From NCBI RefSeq assembly GCF_000613905.1, contig NZ_BAJW01000006.1, positions 1-64,000 of the forward strand: a DNA stretch of 64,000 nucleotides, in the 5' to 3' direction. Every line of letters begins with the position of its first letter. Positions within the stretch are counted from its first letter, which is position 1. The stretch is from Acetobacter persici JCM 25330 (GTDB lineage: Bacteria; Pseudomonadota; Alphaproteobacteria; Acetobacterales; Acetobacteraceae). The position numbers and the translations under genes are program-made. Under the pieces are notes generated by a model. The model was not told the DNA's origin and did not search any database. It saw only the letters and a program-made list of their open reading frames with translations. Below, in pieces: positions 1-9,242 of the stretch.

Positions 1-762
1 TGTCTCCACAAGATCACGGGCTTTCCGTCGCTCGTAAAAGATCGTTTTCTCAACACCGAACTCCACACCTGGCTGCACAACCAGCGCCAGAACTCTGCTC
101 CAGACTTCCTCAGACAACGTTCGGGAAAAAATTTCTCGTGTTATAGTTGCTGTGGAACGTGCGGCATGTGCAGTGGTTGGAACAAGGTGATCAAGTGCCT
201 CCTGTGCACCTCCCGGAACGGGAACTTCGGTTCCAACAACATAGACTGCCATTCCGGGTGCCACAGCTTCGGCTCGTGATGCAAGGAATGCAGCGCGCTC
301 TGCCACAACAGCATCTGCAAGCGCCGCAGATTCGCCGGCGCACCCCATGCTTGTATCAAGATGCAGTTTAAGAAAACCGGCAGAAGCATAAGCTTCGACC
401 ATCTGGCCTGCTCGTGCCATGGCGTCTTCTGGCGGAAGATGTTTCCAAGGATTAGGACCGAGATGGTCGCCACCCAGAATAACGGCATCTATCGGACAGC
501 TGACTCTCTCCGCAATTGAGGTAACGAGATTACGGAAATCTGCCGGGGTCATGCCAGTATAACCGCCTTCCTGATTGACCTGATTGCAGGTTGCCTCAAT
601 CAGAACGGGTGTTTTGTTTCGTGCCGCTCGGTGCAAGGCCGCTTCCAGAACGACCGGATGGGCAGAACAGACAGAAGGAATGCCGCACCTCTCTTCTTTA
701 GCAAGATCAGGATCATGGACCTGTTTGACAAGATCTTTCAGAATACTGGTTGGGTTATGCAA
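1..762 (-). CDS. Tagatose-bisphosphate aldolase non-catalytic subunit (KbaZ/GatZ-like), partial
   Basis: This gene runs off the left edge; 254 residues are visible and open throughout. The translation carries the conserved stretches CSAHPVVLEAA, PVLIEATCNQVNQ, GGYTGMTPADFR, ILGGDHLGPNPW and LHLDTSMGCAG, which are typical of the GatZ/KbaZ family. That family supports the class II aldolase splitting tagatose 1,6-bisphosphate to dihydroxyacetone phosphate and glyceraldehyde 3-phosphate. The start is inferred as TTG at 762, because no ATG lies near the conserved N terminus and an AAAGG sits just upstream. The TTG overlaps the stop of the isomerase gene, so the two are probably translationally coupled. 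The catalytic KbaY/GatY partner is not in the window. Family assignment is firm; the exact start is less so. Confidence 0.88.
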   Translation of the reverse strand, partial: MHNPTSILKDLVKQVHDPDLAKEERCGIPSVCSAHPVVLEAALHRAARNKTPVLIEATCNQVNQEGGYTGMTPADFRNLVTSIAERVSCPIDAVILGGDHLGPNPWKHLPPEDAMARAGQMVEAYASAGFLKLHLDTSMGCAGESAALADAVVAERAAFLASRAEAVAPGMAVYVVGTEVPVPGGAQEALDHLVPTTAHAARSTATITREIFSRTLSEEVWSRVLALVVQPGVEFGVEKTIFYERRKARDLVET

Positions 763-1706
763 CGGTCACTACCTTTGTCAGGTGGCGCGGAGCCAGCGTA
801 TCCAGGCCGTTTCGTCTGGCAACGCTCTCTCCCAGAAGCTGTAGTAATGGCAGGCAGACCAGTGCTTCCGTATGTGCTTCTCCCTCGACATCAAGCGAGA
901 CGTCTCCCGGACCACCAAGCCCGAGAACGCGTGCGCCTTTAGCCTGCACATCAGCAACGACGGCAGCTTCTTCTGCAATGGTGTCGGGATGATAAAGCAT
1001 GATGACAAGTGAGCGTTCGTCAATCAGGCTGATCGGCCCATGGCGGTATTCGAGTGGATGATGGGCCTCACTCTGGCTAAGGCTCATTTCCTGCATTTTA
1101 AGAGCGGCTTCACGCGCGACCCCGTACAGGCTACCACCGCCCAGAAAGACGAAATGTGTTCGTCCCGAGATCAGTTCAGGCAGAAAGCTCTCGCCTGTTT
1201 TCAAAAGTTTTTCAGCAGCCGCAGTCGTCTGAGGCCCAACTGTGAGACCAGCATACCGCAATCCCATCAGGAGCATCAGACTTGCGGACGCCGTCATGAC
1301 GATCCCTTCTTCGATGGGTCTCAGCTTCTACAAGCCTGTCTGCCTCATGGCACAGAGAACTGGAAGGAGCGCATGTGAATGCGACGACAGGAATACCTTT
1401 CAGGCGGCTTTTTCGGGCCGCTGCAACGGTTTCTGTAGATTCACCGCTTCTGGATAACGCAACAACTTCTATAGGAACCGAGGATGGAGCATAATTGTTC
1501 TGCCGGACTGTCCATTCATTCCCAGGAACAGCTCTGGCCAGATGACCTTGCATATTCAAGGCCGCTGCGATGGAGTCCGCAATGTGAACAGATGTCCCAC
1601 AGCCGACGACAATCTGCATTTTACCCGGCTTCACATCGACCCCTTTGAGGTCAAGCTTATTCCATAGAGGGAATTGTTCGCGTATCCCGCGCTCTGTTGC
1701 ATTCAT
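755..1706 (-). CDS. SIS-domain sugar-phosphate isomerase/deaminase, AgaS/GlmS-like (frameshifted)
   Basis: Two overlapping reading frames together give a double SIS-domain protein of about 316 residues. The first half has VVGCGTSVHIADSIAAAL and ALSRSGESTETVAA (sugar-phosphate binding). The second half has GGGSLYGVAREAALKMQEMS and HHPLEYRHGPISLID. The frame breaks near 1313, inside an ETH-EEGIVMT stretch; removing one base joins the halves. Family members isomerise aldose/ketose or amino-sugar phosphates, for example galactosamine 6-phosphate to tagatose 6-phosphate by AgaS. The downstream tagatose-bisphosphate aldolase subunit supports a tagatose-6-phosphate role, which is an inference. The ATG at 1706 follows AGGAAGA. 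The break is more likely a sequence error than gene loss. Confidence 0.8.
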
Positions 1707-1788
1707 GTCATATCTTCCTGATCAGGAGAGGCAGCCATCCTGTCTGCTGCCTGTTAAAAGGCTTTGATGGAGTAGGGGGATGAGTATT

Positions 1789-2586
1789 CTAACTGTCCTC
1801 GCGCTCCTCATGATGGCCTGCTTCTGAAACGAAGCTACATGTCAGTTCCGTCCGGCTCAGACGTGACCTCCATTCTTCTTCCAGATGATCATCTGTGACC
1901 ACATGCGTCACGTCATTGAGTGTTCCCACTGTAAAGGTCGCATGTTTTCCGAATTTTCCACTATCCATAAGCAAGAAACGCATTGTTGAGTGACGTAACA
2001 TGGCTGCATTCAGGCTGGCTTCGTCACTATCGGGTGTTGCAATGCTGCCATCCGGCTGAACAGCGCTGGCTCCCAGAAAAAGCTGGTCGAACCACAGGGC
2101 TTCAATGCTACGTTCCGCCAAAGGGCCGACAATGCTGCGGTTCTCATTACGCACTCGTCCAGCAAGAAGCATGAGTTGAATTTTGGGGGTATCAAGCAGC
2201 GCATCAACAATTGCGACACTATTAGTAAATACCGTCAGCGGGATTGGATGCAGCCTGAGGCGCTTTGCAAGCTGTAATACTGTTGTGCCGGAATCCAGAA
2301 AAATTGATGTGTTTTCGATCAATTGATCATAGGCCGCGTCAGCAATGGCTCTTTTGATGTTTAGACGATGGCTTTCACGCGCATGAAATCCGACTTCAGC
2401 ATTACCAGAACCGATGATTTCAGCACCGCCATGCGTCCGGCGAACATAACCCTGCTCCTCGAGCCGCTGGAGGTCCCGACGAATGGTTGCGACTGAGCTT
2501 TCCACCAGACTGGCCAGTTCGGTGACACTTGTGGCCCCGTGACGATACAAGTGATGGCGGATCTGTGCGAGGCGATCGGGCTGCAT
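1789..2586 (-). CDS. DeoR/GlpR-family transcriptional repressor
   Basis: The 265-residue protein has an N-terminal DeoR winged helix (about residues 4-58, with SSVATIRRDLQRLEEQGYVRRTHGGA) followed by the DeoRC sensor domain. The sensor domain includes IFLDSGTTVLQLAKRL, VFTNSVAIVDALL, GPLAERSIEALWFDQLFLGA and MDSGKFGKHATFTVG. This fold binds phosphorylated sugars and releases DNA. It is the first gene of a leftward set with the isomerase and aldolase subunit (82 bases to the next gene) and faces the TonB receptor and glycosidases. It probably represses one or both sides when the sugar phosphate is absent. The ligand is unknown; tagatose or galactosamine phosphate would fit the neighbours. Confidence 0.92.
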   Translation of the reverse strand: MQPDRLAQIRHHLYRHGATSVTELASLVESSVATIRRDLQRLEEQGYVRRTHGGAEIIGSGNAEVGFHARESHRLNIKRAIADAAYDQLIENTSIFLDSGTTVLQLAKRLRLHPIPLTVFTNSVAIVDALLDTPKIQLMLLAGRVRNENRSIVGPLAERSIEALWFDQLFLGASAVQPDGSIATPDSDEASLNAAMLRHSTMRFLLMDSGKFGKHATFTVGTLNDVTHVVTDDHLEEEWRSRLSRTELTCSFVSEAGHHEEREDS

Positions 2587-2887
2587 TAAGAACTCCAGTT
2601 CAGAACGGACCTAAGTAGTGGCACCGTTTCTGGCTGCTTTCAAATTCCATTTCGATATCAATCATGTCAAGATTTAATATGATTCTTTATGATTGAAAAA
2701 AGACTCGAATCGAAGCGATGAATTTTTTCTGTAGGTGATTTTATGAAAAAAACCTTGGAAAACCAAAGCCAGAAACATCAGAAATCTATCACGTGAAGAT
2801 TTATAATGATCGTTTTTGAACGTTTTGTTGTTGCAATTATCATTGGCTGCGTGGTTATGCTGAGCCCACCATCAATGGAGTGGTTCA
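2587..2887. promoter_or_regulatory. Divergent promoter region with candidate DeoR operator
   Basis: This AT-rich spacer separates the deoR start from the TonB receptor start. It contains a perfect 8-base inverted repeat, TCAATCAT (2658-2665) and ATGATTGA (2689-2696), 23 bases apart. A third ATGATT at 2679-2684 lies exactly 10 bases before the right arm. Repeats at helical spacing suit a multimeric DeoR repressor controlling both directions. A short frame from 2806 continues toward the receptor frame but stops at 3001-3003 and lacks family features, so I do not call it a gene. Confidence 0.45.
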
Positions 2888-5325
2888 ATGCATTTTTCTC
2901 CCGATTGTTCGACACTCCCGGCATCCCGGCCATTACGCCTCTTTCAACTGACTGGCATGACACTCCTGTGTTCAACCATTCTAACAACACCCGGATTTGC
3001 TGAGACGATGCTTCCAGGCCCGCACCGCATAAAGCGGGCACGGCAGTTAAAACTACTGCACCCGCAAAGAAAGCGCACAGGAAGCCGACGTCAGAAGGCA
3101 GCACATCCGAAAACGTTCTTGTCACTGCGTCCAGCACGGCAACAGGAGTGACGAATACGACGCCAGGCGGCGGTCTTTTGCCGCCGGAAACTGCGGCTAA
3201 GGCACAACAGTCTGTAACGCGCGACTTTATTGCCAAACAGGCAGCAACCAGTAACCCGATCTCACTCATCCAGTATATACCAGGCATTACACTCTCAAAT
3301 TCAGATGCCTTTGGTCAGTCCGATCAGAGTAGCTTTTACATGCGAGGCATGGGCCAGACGTCTGTGGGGTATACATTTGAAGGGATTCCAATTGCCGATC
3401 CTTCTTCTTATGCGCCTTTTACTTCTGAGGCATCTGACACTGAAAATATCAGTAAAATTACCGTGCAGCAGGGAGTGTCTGACATTACCTCTCCAGTCTA
3501 CAATTCGGTTGCTGGCGCAATTAAACAGTATTTGTCAGATCCAAGCGCCCGACTTGGGGGCAAGGTTAATGTTTCTTACGGGAATCATCAGTTGGCGCGT
3601 GAATTTGTACGATTTGATACTGGAGAGCTTGGCCATAGCGGTGTAAAGGCTTTTGCGTCTTACTCTTATGGAACCAACGCGCAGTGGCTTGGACCTGGCC
3701 GGGACCGACGCTCTCATGTTGATGCCAAGGCAATGAAAGAGTGGGGCAATGGTAATAGCGCTCGCGTTTTTCTGACATGGACTGAGCAGAGCTTTCCGTT
3801 CCTGATGAGCATTTCTAAAGCGCAATGGAATCAAAGCGGACGCTCTGCGGCTTACTACAACCCAACGTATACTCCTGGAGATGTCAATTATTATAAACAG
3901 AACTCCGAAGAGCGTCATTCAGTTGTTATCGGAGCACCGCTTGTTTTCAATCTCGGACATGGACTGACGTTTACGAGTGAGCCTTATTACGTCCATTTGC
4001 ACGGTGCAGGGAACAATGGTCAGGATCAGGTTGAAGAAGGCTATAACGGCACCCGACCAACTGGAAACCTGAATATTCCCGGATCTGTTGACGGATCCGC
4101 CGCTGTACAGGCTGTTGACAATTTCAACCAGCATACGGCTGGTTTCAACAATGTCCTGTCCTGGAAAGCCGGTCATAACGAATTGCAGGCTGGATACTGG
4201 TACAACTATTACAACCAGACCGAGCAGGCGCCGTTTTCTGTCATTGGACCAGATGGAACGGCTGAAAACTTCTGGGGGAAATATCCGATTAGGGATCAAT
4301 ATGGCGATGCAGTGATGCAGTTCAACATCCATCTGATCCAGCAGTTGAACTCTCTCTTTATCTCTGACACTTACAAAATGTTCAATGACAAGCTTACCCT
4401 GAATGCCGGATTGAAATTTGTCATGATGTCTTACAAATCTACAAATCTCATTCCAGGGGATAACTATAATTATGGTCGCAGTGATGCGCAGCCTTTGCCT
4501 CAGATGTCAGCCTCCTACCAGATAACGCCTAACGATCAGGTTTATTTTGACGCTGCGACGGCATTTCGGGAGCCGTCCGGCATTTTGGTATATGGCAACT
4601 ACTGGGATGCTGGCGCACCGGAAATCGACCTCGCGCACTCTACTGGCCTGAAAGCTGAGTATTCGATTTCAGAAGAAATCGGGTATCGTCACACGGGTCT
4701 GGTTAATATTACGGCATCCCTGTTCAATTATAACATGACCAATCGCCAAAGCTCTGTAACAGCTTACACGGGTGGCCGACTTGTCTCTCAGTATATCAAT
4801 GCCGGTGGACAGACATCACGTGGCGCGCAAATTGCTATCGGCTTGCGCCCCTGGCACGGGTTGAGTCCCTATGCATCGTTCCAGTATCTGCACGCAACAA
4901 TGGACAACAACCTTCCCGACAAGACGGATTATATCCGGAGCGCCGGGAAAATAGCCATCAATAGTCCTGCTTACACCGCGAATTTCGGACTCTCCTATGA
5001 CGATGGTAATTTTTTTGTTAACGGATATATGTCTTATGTCGGGTCCCAGTATTCTACATTCATGAACGACGAAAAGATGCCTGCCTATGCGATTGGCAAT
5101 GCGACGATAGGATATCGCTTCAAGAAACTCTGGTTTGCCAAATCGCCACAGATACAGATCAACGCACTCAATCTGACAGACAACAAATATCTTGCCTCTG
5201 GTGGTGGGTCATTCAATGCTCACCCCGTCAAAGGGGTCTTTGGTTCGACACTTAAAGGGAGTGCCCCACTTTATACCGTGGGTGGTGGTTTCGGCCTTGT
5301 CTTTTCAATGTCTTCAGGTTTTTGA
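2888..5325 (+). CDS. TonB-dependent outer-membrane receptor of the galactoside locus (frameshifted near N terminus)
   Basis: Restored length is about 812 residues. ATG 2888 follows GGAG at 2877-2880 and opens a signal peptide ending LTTPGFA. The frame then breaks near 3018-3021, in a GGCCC context. The next frame gives a basic linker (KAGTAVKTTAPAKKAHRK), then ENVLVTASSTATG and a plug domain with LIQYIPGITLS, YMRGMGQTSVGYTFEGIPI and VQQGVSDITSPVYNSVAGAI. The remainder is beta-barrel ending in a terminal Phe. TonB receptors import large or scarce ligands at the expense of the proton motive force. The next two genes are glycosidases separated by 3 and 8 bases, so a galactose-containing oligosaccharide is the likely substrate. 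Confidence 0.87.
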
Positions 5326-5328
5326 AAT

Positions 5329-7341
5329 ATGACTGTATTTTTCCGACATACTCTTGTCGTGGGTCTTCTTGCAAGCTGCAGCCTTTTAACGCCGGCTTGT
5401 GCAGCAGAGCAGGAAAATAATATCCTCTCTCCTGGCCTGACATCTGTCGACACTACTGCGAATAATAGCACTCTGGGAAACAATATTGTTCGTCTTTCCT
5501 GGCATCAGGATAAAGGCACCCTGAATGCTGCAAATTTTATTGATGTTGCTCACGGGAAAACCGTGCCGTTGTTTTCTCTTTTTACGATTACACTTGCTGA
5601 TGGGGAAAAAATCTCAAATGAGGCTCTGCACCTGACAGATCAGCCACGGCAGGAGGCTATTCAGCCTGTTCCGGGTGCAGCGCGTGCGGCTGATCGTCTG
5701 AGTGGTAAGGCGATCGTTGCGCATTTCTCTGATCCCCAAAACCGCTTCACAGTGATTTGTCGGGTTGAGCAGCGCAGTGGCTCGCCTTACCTGCGCCAGA
5801 GCGTGACGATTATTCCTTTAAACAAGGCTCTTAGTCTCAGGACGGTTTCATTATTTGAAGCACATACGGACGTCGGTGAAGTTATCGGGGATGTGCAGGG
5901 ATCACCAGTCGCGATTGAGGACAGTTATTTTGGTATCGAAAGCCCGCTTTCGGAAAGTCTCGTTTTCAATGGCAAGTCGCGGTTGAGTCTGTCTCAGGTC
6001 TTACCCGTTCCGGCGGGACATGCACTGACCGTTTCCGCAGTAGGTGGTATTGTCAGGCACGGACAATTACGCCGTGATTTTCAGATTTACGTCGAGCGTG
6101 AGCGTACCCATCCATATCGTCCGTTTCTGAATTACAATTCCTGGTATGATATCGGTTATTTCACGCCCTATACGTTGAAAGACGCGGAAGATCGCATCCG
6201 TCACATTGGTGAAGAACTGGTGCGCAAGCGTGGTGTCCAGCTTAGTTCGTTTCTGTTCGATGATGGGTGGGACGACAGAAGCGGACAATGGAATTTTAGC
6301 TCGGATTTTCCTCAGGGCTTTCGTCCTCTTTGCGTCCTTGCTTCATCTTATGGGGCGGCTCCCGGTGTATGGCTCTCGCCTTGGGGTGGATACGGCAAGC
6401 CCAAAGAAATACGCGTCGCGCAGGGGCAAAAACTGGGGCTGGAAACGCAGGATGGCGGGTTTGACCTCTCTGGACAGCACTATTACGCGGCTTTCCATAA
6501 AGCGGTGATGAACCTTCTGACGCAAGACTGTATAAACCAGTTCAAATTTGATGGGACGGGAAATGCCAGTCAGGTTGCACGCAACAGTATCTTCAACAGT
6601 GACTTTGATGCTGCAATTCATCTGATTGCAGACATTTACCGCGCCAAGCCTGACACTTTTGTCAACCTGACAACCGGCACATATCCCTCTCCGTTCTGGT
6701 TACGTACGGCAGATTCCATCTGGCGCGGTGGTGAAGATGACATGCTGCGGGGAGTCGGCACGAAACGGCAGCGCTGGATAACTTACCGTGACTCTGACAC
6801 CTACCATAATATCGTTGTCAAGGCCCCTCTCTTCCCACTGAACTCCCTGATGCTGCATGGCATTATTTACGCACAGAAAAATCAGCGCCTGAACGATGAT
6901 CCGGGACATGATTTTCCGGATGAGGTTCACTCGTTTTTCGCCACCGGAACGGACGAGCAGGAATTATATATCACGCCGGATCTTCTCAAAAAAGAGGACT
7001 GGGATGTTATTGCAGATACAGCAAAATGGGCGCGGGCTAACGCGGAGATTCTTAAAGACAGCCACTGGGTTGGGGGAGATCCTGGGCGGCTGGAACCTTA
7101 TGGATGGGCCGCATGGACGCCACAAAAGGCTTTTCTCACATTACGTAATCCAGACCAAAAGCCGCGCACAATACTTATTGAGCCTCGGACTGTACTTGAA
7201 TTACCAAAAGATGCTCCAACGCATTATAAGGTTCATGTCCTGTGGGCAAAGTCCGCTGCCCCCAAGGACCTGGATGCAGACCGTCCTCTTTTGATCCAGT
7301 TGGCGCCATTTGAAGTTATGACGCTTGAACTTACGCCTTGA
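5329..7341 (+). CDS. Exported clan GH-D glycoside hydrolase, GH36-like alpha-galactosidase
   Basis: The 670-residue protein begins with a signal peptide (TLVVGLLASCSLLTPACAA). After an N-terminal beta-sandwich it has a TIM barrel with YNSWYDIGYFTPYT, SSFLFDDGWDDRSGQW, GVWLSPWGGYG and QFKFDGTGNA. The Asp in FKFDG fits the nucleophile position of clan GH-D, and WRGGEDDM fits the acid/base region. Related families cleave alpha-galactosides; the exact family and linkage are not certain. The gene starts 3 bases after the TonB receptor and is followed directly by a GH35 gene, so the three are co-expressed. It probably trims alpha-galactosyl units in the periplasm. Confidence 0.75.
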   Translation: MTVFFRHTLVVGLLASCSLLTPACAAEQENNILSPGLTSVDTTANNSTLGNNIVRLSWHQDKGTLNAANFIDVAHGKTVPLFSLFTITLADGEKISNEALHLTDQPRQEAIQPVPGAARAADRLSGKAIVAHFSDPQNRFTVICRVEQRSGSPYLRQSVTIIPLNKALSLRTVSLFEAHTDVGEVIGDVQGSPVAIEDSYFGIESPLSESLVFNGKSRLSLSQVLPVPAGHALTVSAVGGIVRHGQLRRDFQIYVERERTHPYRPFLNYNSWYDIGYFTPYTLKDAEDRIRHIGEELVRKRGVQLSSFLFDDGWDDRSGQWNFSSDFPQGFRPLCVLASSYGAAPGVWLSPWGGYGKPKEIRVAQGQKLGLETQDGGFDLSGQHYYAAFHKAVMNLLTQDCINQFKFDGTGNASQVARNSIFNSDFDAAIHLIADIYRAKPDTFVNLTTGTYPSPFWLRTADSIWRGGEDDMLRGVGTKRQRWITYRDSDTYHNIVVKAPLFPLNSLMLHGIIYAQKNQRLNDDPGHDFPDEVHSFFATGTDEQELYITPDLLKKEDWDVIADTAKWARANAEILKDSHWVGGDPGRLEPYGWAAWTPQKAFLTLRNPDQKPRTILIEPRTVLELPKDAPTHYKVHVLWAKSAAPKDLDADRPLLIQLAPFEVMTLELTP

Positions 7342-7349
7342 GGCCAATC

Positions 7350-9197
7350 ATGTCGCTTACTCGTCGCGCTACGTTTTCTCTGGGTCTTTTTGCTCTCGGG
7401 GGGCAGGTGCTAAGGCCTGCCTATGGCGCGACGGGGCAGGAGGTCACTCCAGACGGCCACAGGCATAAATTCACCCTTCATCCGGATGGTTTCCGTCTGG
7501 ACCAAGTCCCTTTTCAAATCCGGGCCGGAGAAATGCATCCGGCCCGGATTCCGAGGGAAGAATGGGCGTCCCGCATTGCAATGGCAAAGGCCATGGGCCT
7601 GAATACCATCAGTATTTACCTGATCTGGAATACTCTGGAAAAATCGCCGGGAGATTTTGATTTCCAGACGGAGAGGTGTAACTTTCCGGCTTTCATACAA
7701 CTTTGTCAGGATGCCGGTCTGTGGGTTTTCCTTCGCCCTGGTCCTTACATCTGTGGAGAGTGGGACCTCGGGGGACTGCCTCCCTATCTTCTTTTTGAAG
7801 ATGCTATCCCTTTGCGAACCCGTGATCCGCGATTTCTGGATGCCTGCAAACGATATATCGCAGCCGTCTCTGCGTCGATCAGGCCATATCTAGCTTCAAA
7901 TGGCGGCCCGATCCTCATGATACAGATCGAAAACGAGTACGCGTCTTTTGGAAATGACACGTCATACATGGCCTGGGTCAGGGAAACCTGGATAAAAAAT
8001 AAAATCCCCGGTCCGTTTTCAACTGCGGATGGTCTACCTCAACTGACAGAAAAACGGACCATCTTGTCAGGATGCGCCATTGGTCTCGACGGTGAAAATG
8101 ATATTTCAGGCGCAACAATTATTAACTCAACGGACCCCATCTGGATTAGTGAAGCTTATCCCGGCTGGCTGACGCACTGGGGTGAAAAAAAACTGGCGCA
8201 TGTTGAATTCGCTTATGATTTTTCTGAGATTGTAAGGAAAAATCTGTCGTTCAATTTATACGTTGTGCACGGTGGTACAAATTTCGATTTTGGCGCAGGG
8301 GCCAATGCCCATCAAGATGGTTCAGGATTTCAGCCAGTCATTACAAGTTATGATTACGATGCCCCCATCAATGAAGCTGGCCGTCCCACAACGAAATACT
8401 TTGCGTTTCGAAAAATCCTAACCAATAAGAGACTCTCGGCGATACCGGCAGTCCCTGAGAGTCCGCCGATGACAAAGTTTGAGCCTGTAACGGCCCATCG
8501 GGCTGGATCCCTGTGGAACGCACCAGGTTCTGTCGTGGTCAGCAAAAATCCGGTTTCAAGAGAGCGCGCGCTTCAGCAAGGGCAGGGGATGGTGCTGTAC
8601 AGGGCCATTATTTCTGCCGGAATGGGCGGAGAACTCACATTGCCACCCGTGCATGATCATGCACGAATTTTTCTGCAAGGAGACGATATAGGAACAGTTT
8701 CACGCATAAAACCGCGTGACGCAAGAATCGTGATTCAGGCATCTGAACAACCGAGACAACTTGATATTATGATCGATACGTTCGGGCATATCGGTTATGG
8801 AGCTGCTCTGGGCGATAGAAAAGGGCTGGAAGGCCCGGTATTCCTTGGGAACAAGCCACTGCACGACTGGACGATCATAGGTTTCCCATTGGATGATATG
8901 CAGGTTTCCGCGCTGCATATGCTGCCAGATTGCGACTTCAAACATGGTTTCCTTTTTAAATGTCACTTTGATCGGCCTGAAAAAGGTGGGGTCTATATTG
9001 ATATGAGTTCCTGGAAAAAGGGATATGTCTGGGTCAATGGTCACGCGCTTGGTCGCTTTTGGGATGTCGGTCCACAGTATCGCCTGTTTTGCCCGGACTC
9101 ATGGATGCGCTCTTCAAACAACGAAGTTTTGATCCTCGACTATCATCAGGAACACCCTGCCAATATACGGGGATACCAGACTCTCAATAACCTTTAA
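7350..9197 (+). CDS. GH35 beta-galactosidase with Tat-type signal
   Basis: The protein of about 615 residues shows the GH35 signature: IRAGEMHPARIPREEW, LRPGPYICGEWDLGGLP and GGPILMIQIENEYASFG, with Glu196 the expected acid/base. The nucleophile is expected at Glu268 in WISEAYPGWLTHWGE. I chose ATG 7350 over the TTG at 7338 because TGAGG at 7339-7343 lies six bases before it and the protein then starts MSLTRRATFSLGLFALGG, a twin-arginine signal. C-terminal jelly-roll domains follow (GYVWVNGHALGRFWDVGPQY). GH35 enzymes release terminal beta-galactose. Together with the GH36-like enzyme and TonB receptor it forms a small glycan-utilisation unit. Confidence 0.92.
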   Translation: MSLTRRATFSLGLFALGGQVLRPAYGATGQEVTPDGHRHKFTLHPDGFRLDQVPFQIRAGEMHPARIPREEWASRIAMAKAMGLNTISIYLIWNTLEKSPGDFDFQTERCNFPAFIQLCQDAGLWVFLRPGPYICGEWDLGGLPPYLLFEDAIPLRTRDPRFLDACKRYIAAVSASIRPYLASNGGPILMIQIENEYASFGNDTSYMAWVRETWIKNKIPGPFSTADGLPQLTEKRTILSGCAIGLDGENDISGATIINSTDPIWISEAYPGWLTHWGEKKLAHVEFAYDFSEIVRKNLSFNLYVVHGGTNFDFGAGANAHQDGSGFQPVITSYDYDAPINEAGRPTTKYFAFRKILTNKRLSAIPAVPESPPMTKFEPVTAHRAGSLWNAPGSVVVSKNPVSRERALQQGQGMVLYRAIISAGMGGELTLPPVHDHARIFLQGDDIGTVSRIKPRDARIVIQASEQPRQLDIMIDTFGHIGYGAALGDRKGLEGPVFLGNKPLHDWTIIGFPLDDMQVSALHMLPDCDFKHGFLFKCHFDRPEKGGVYIDMSSWKKGYVWVNGHALGRFWDVGPQYRLFCPDSWMRSSNNEVLILDYHQEHPANIRGYQTLNNL

Positions 9198-9203
9198 TTT
9201 AAG

Positions 9204-9242
9204 TTAAGAGGAGTAATGGAGTAAGCTATTACAGGCTCTTAA
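9204..9242. terminator. Bidirectional stem-loop between convergent genes
   Basis: TTAAGAG at 9204-9210 pairs with CTCTTAA at 9236-9242, and inside it GTAAT (9213-9217) pairs with ATTAC (9228-9232). The structure lies between the GH35 gene and the convergent porin gene and overlaps the porin stop codon. AT-rich DNA follows on the plus side. It probably terminates both transcripts. Confidence 0.6.
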
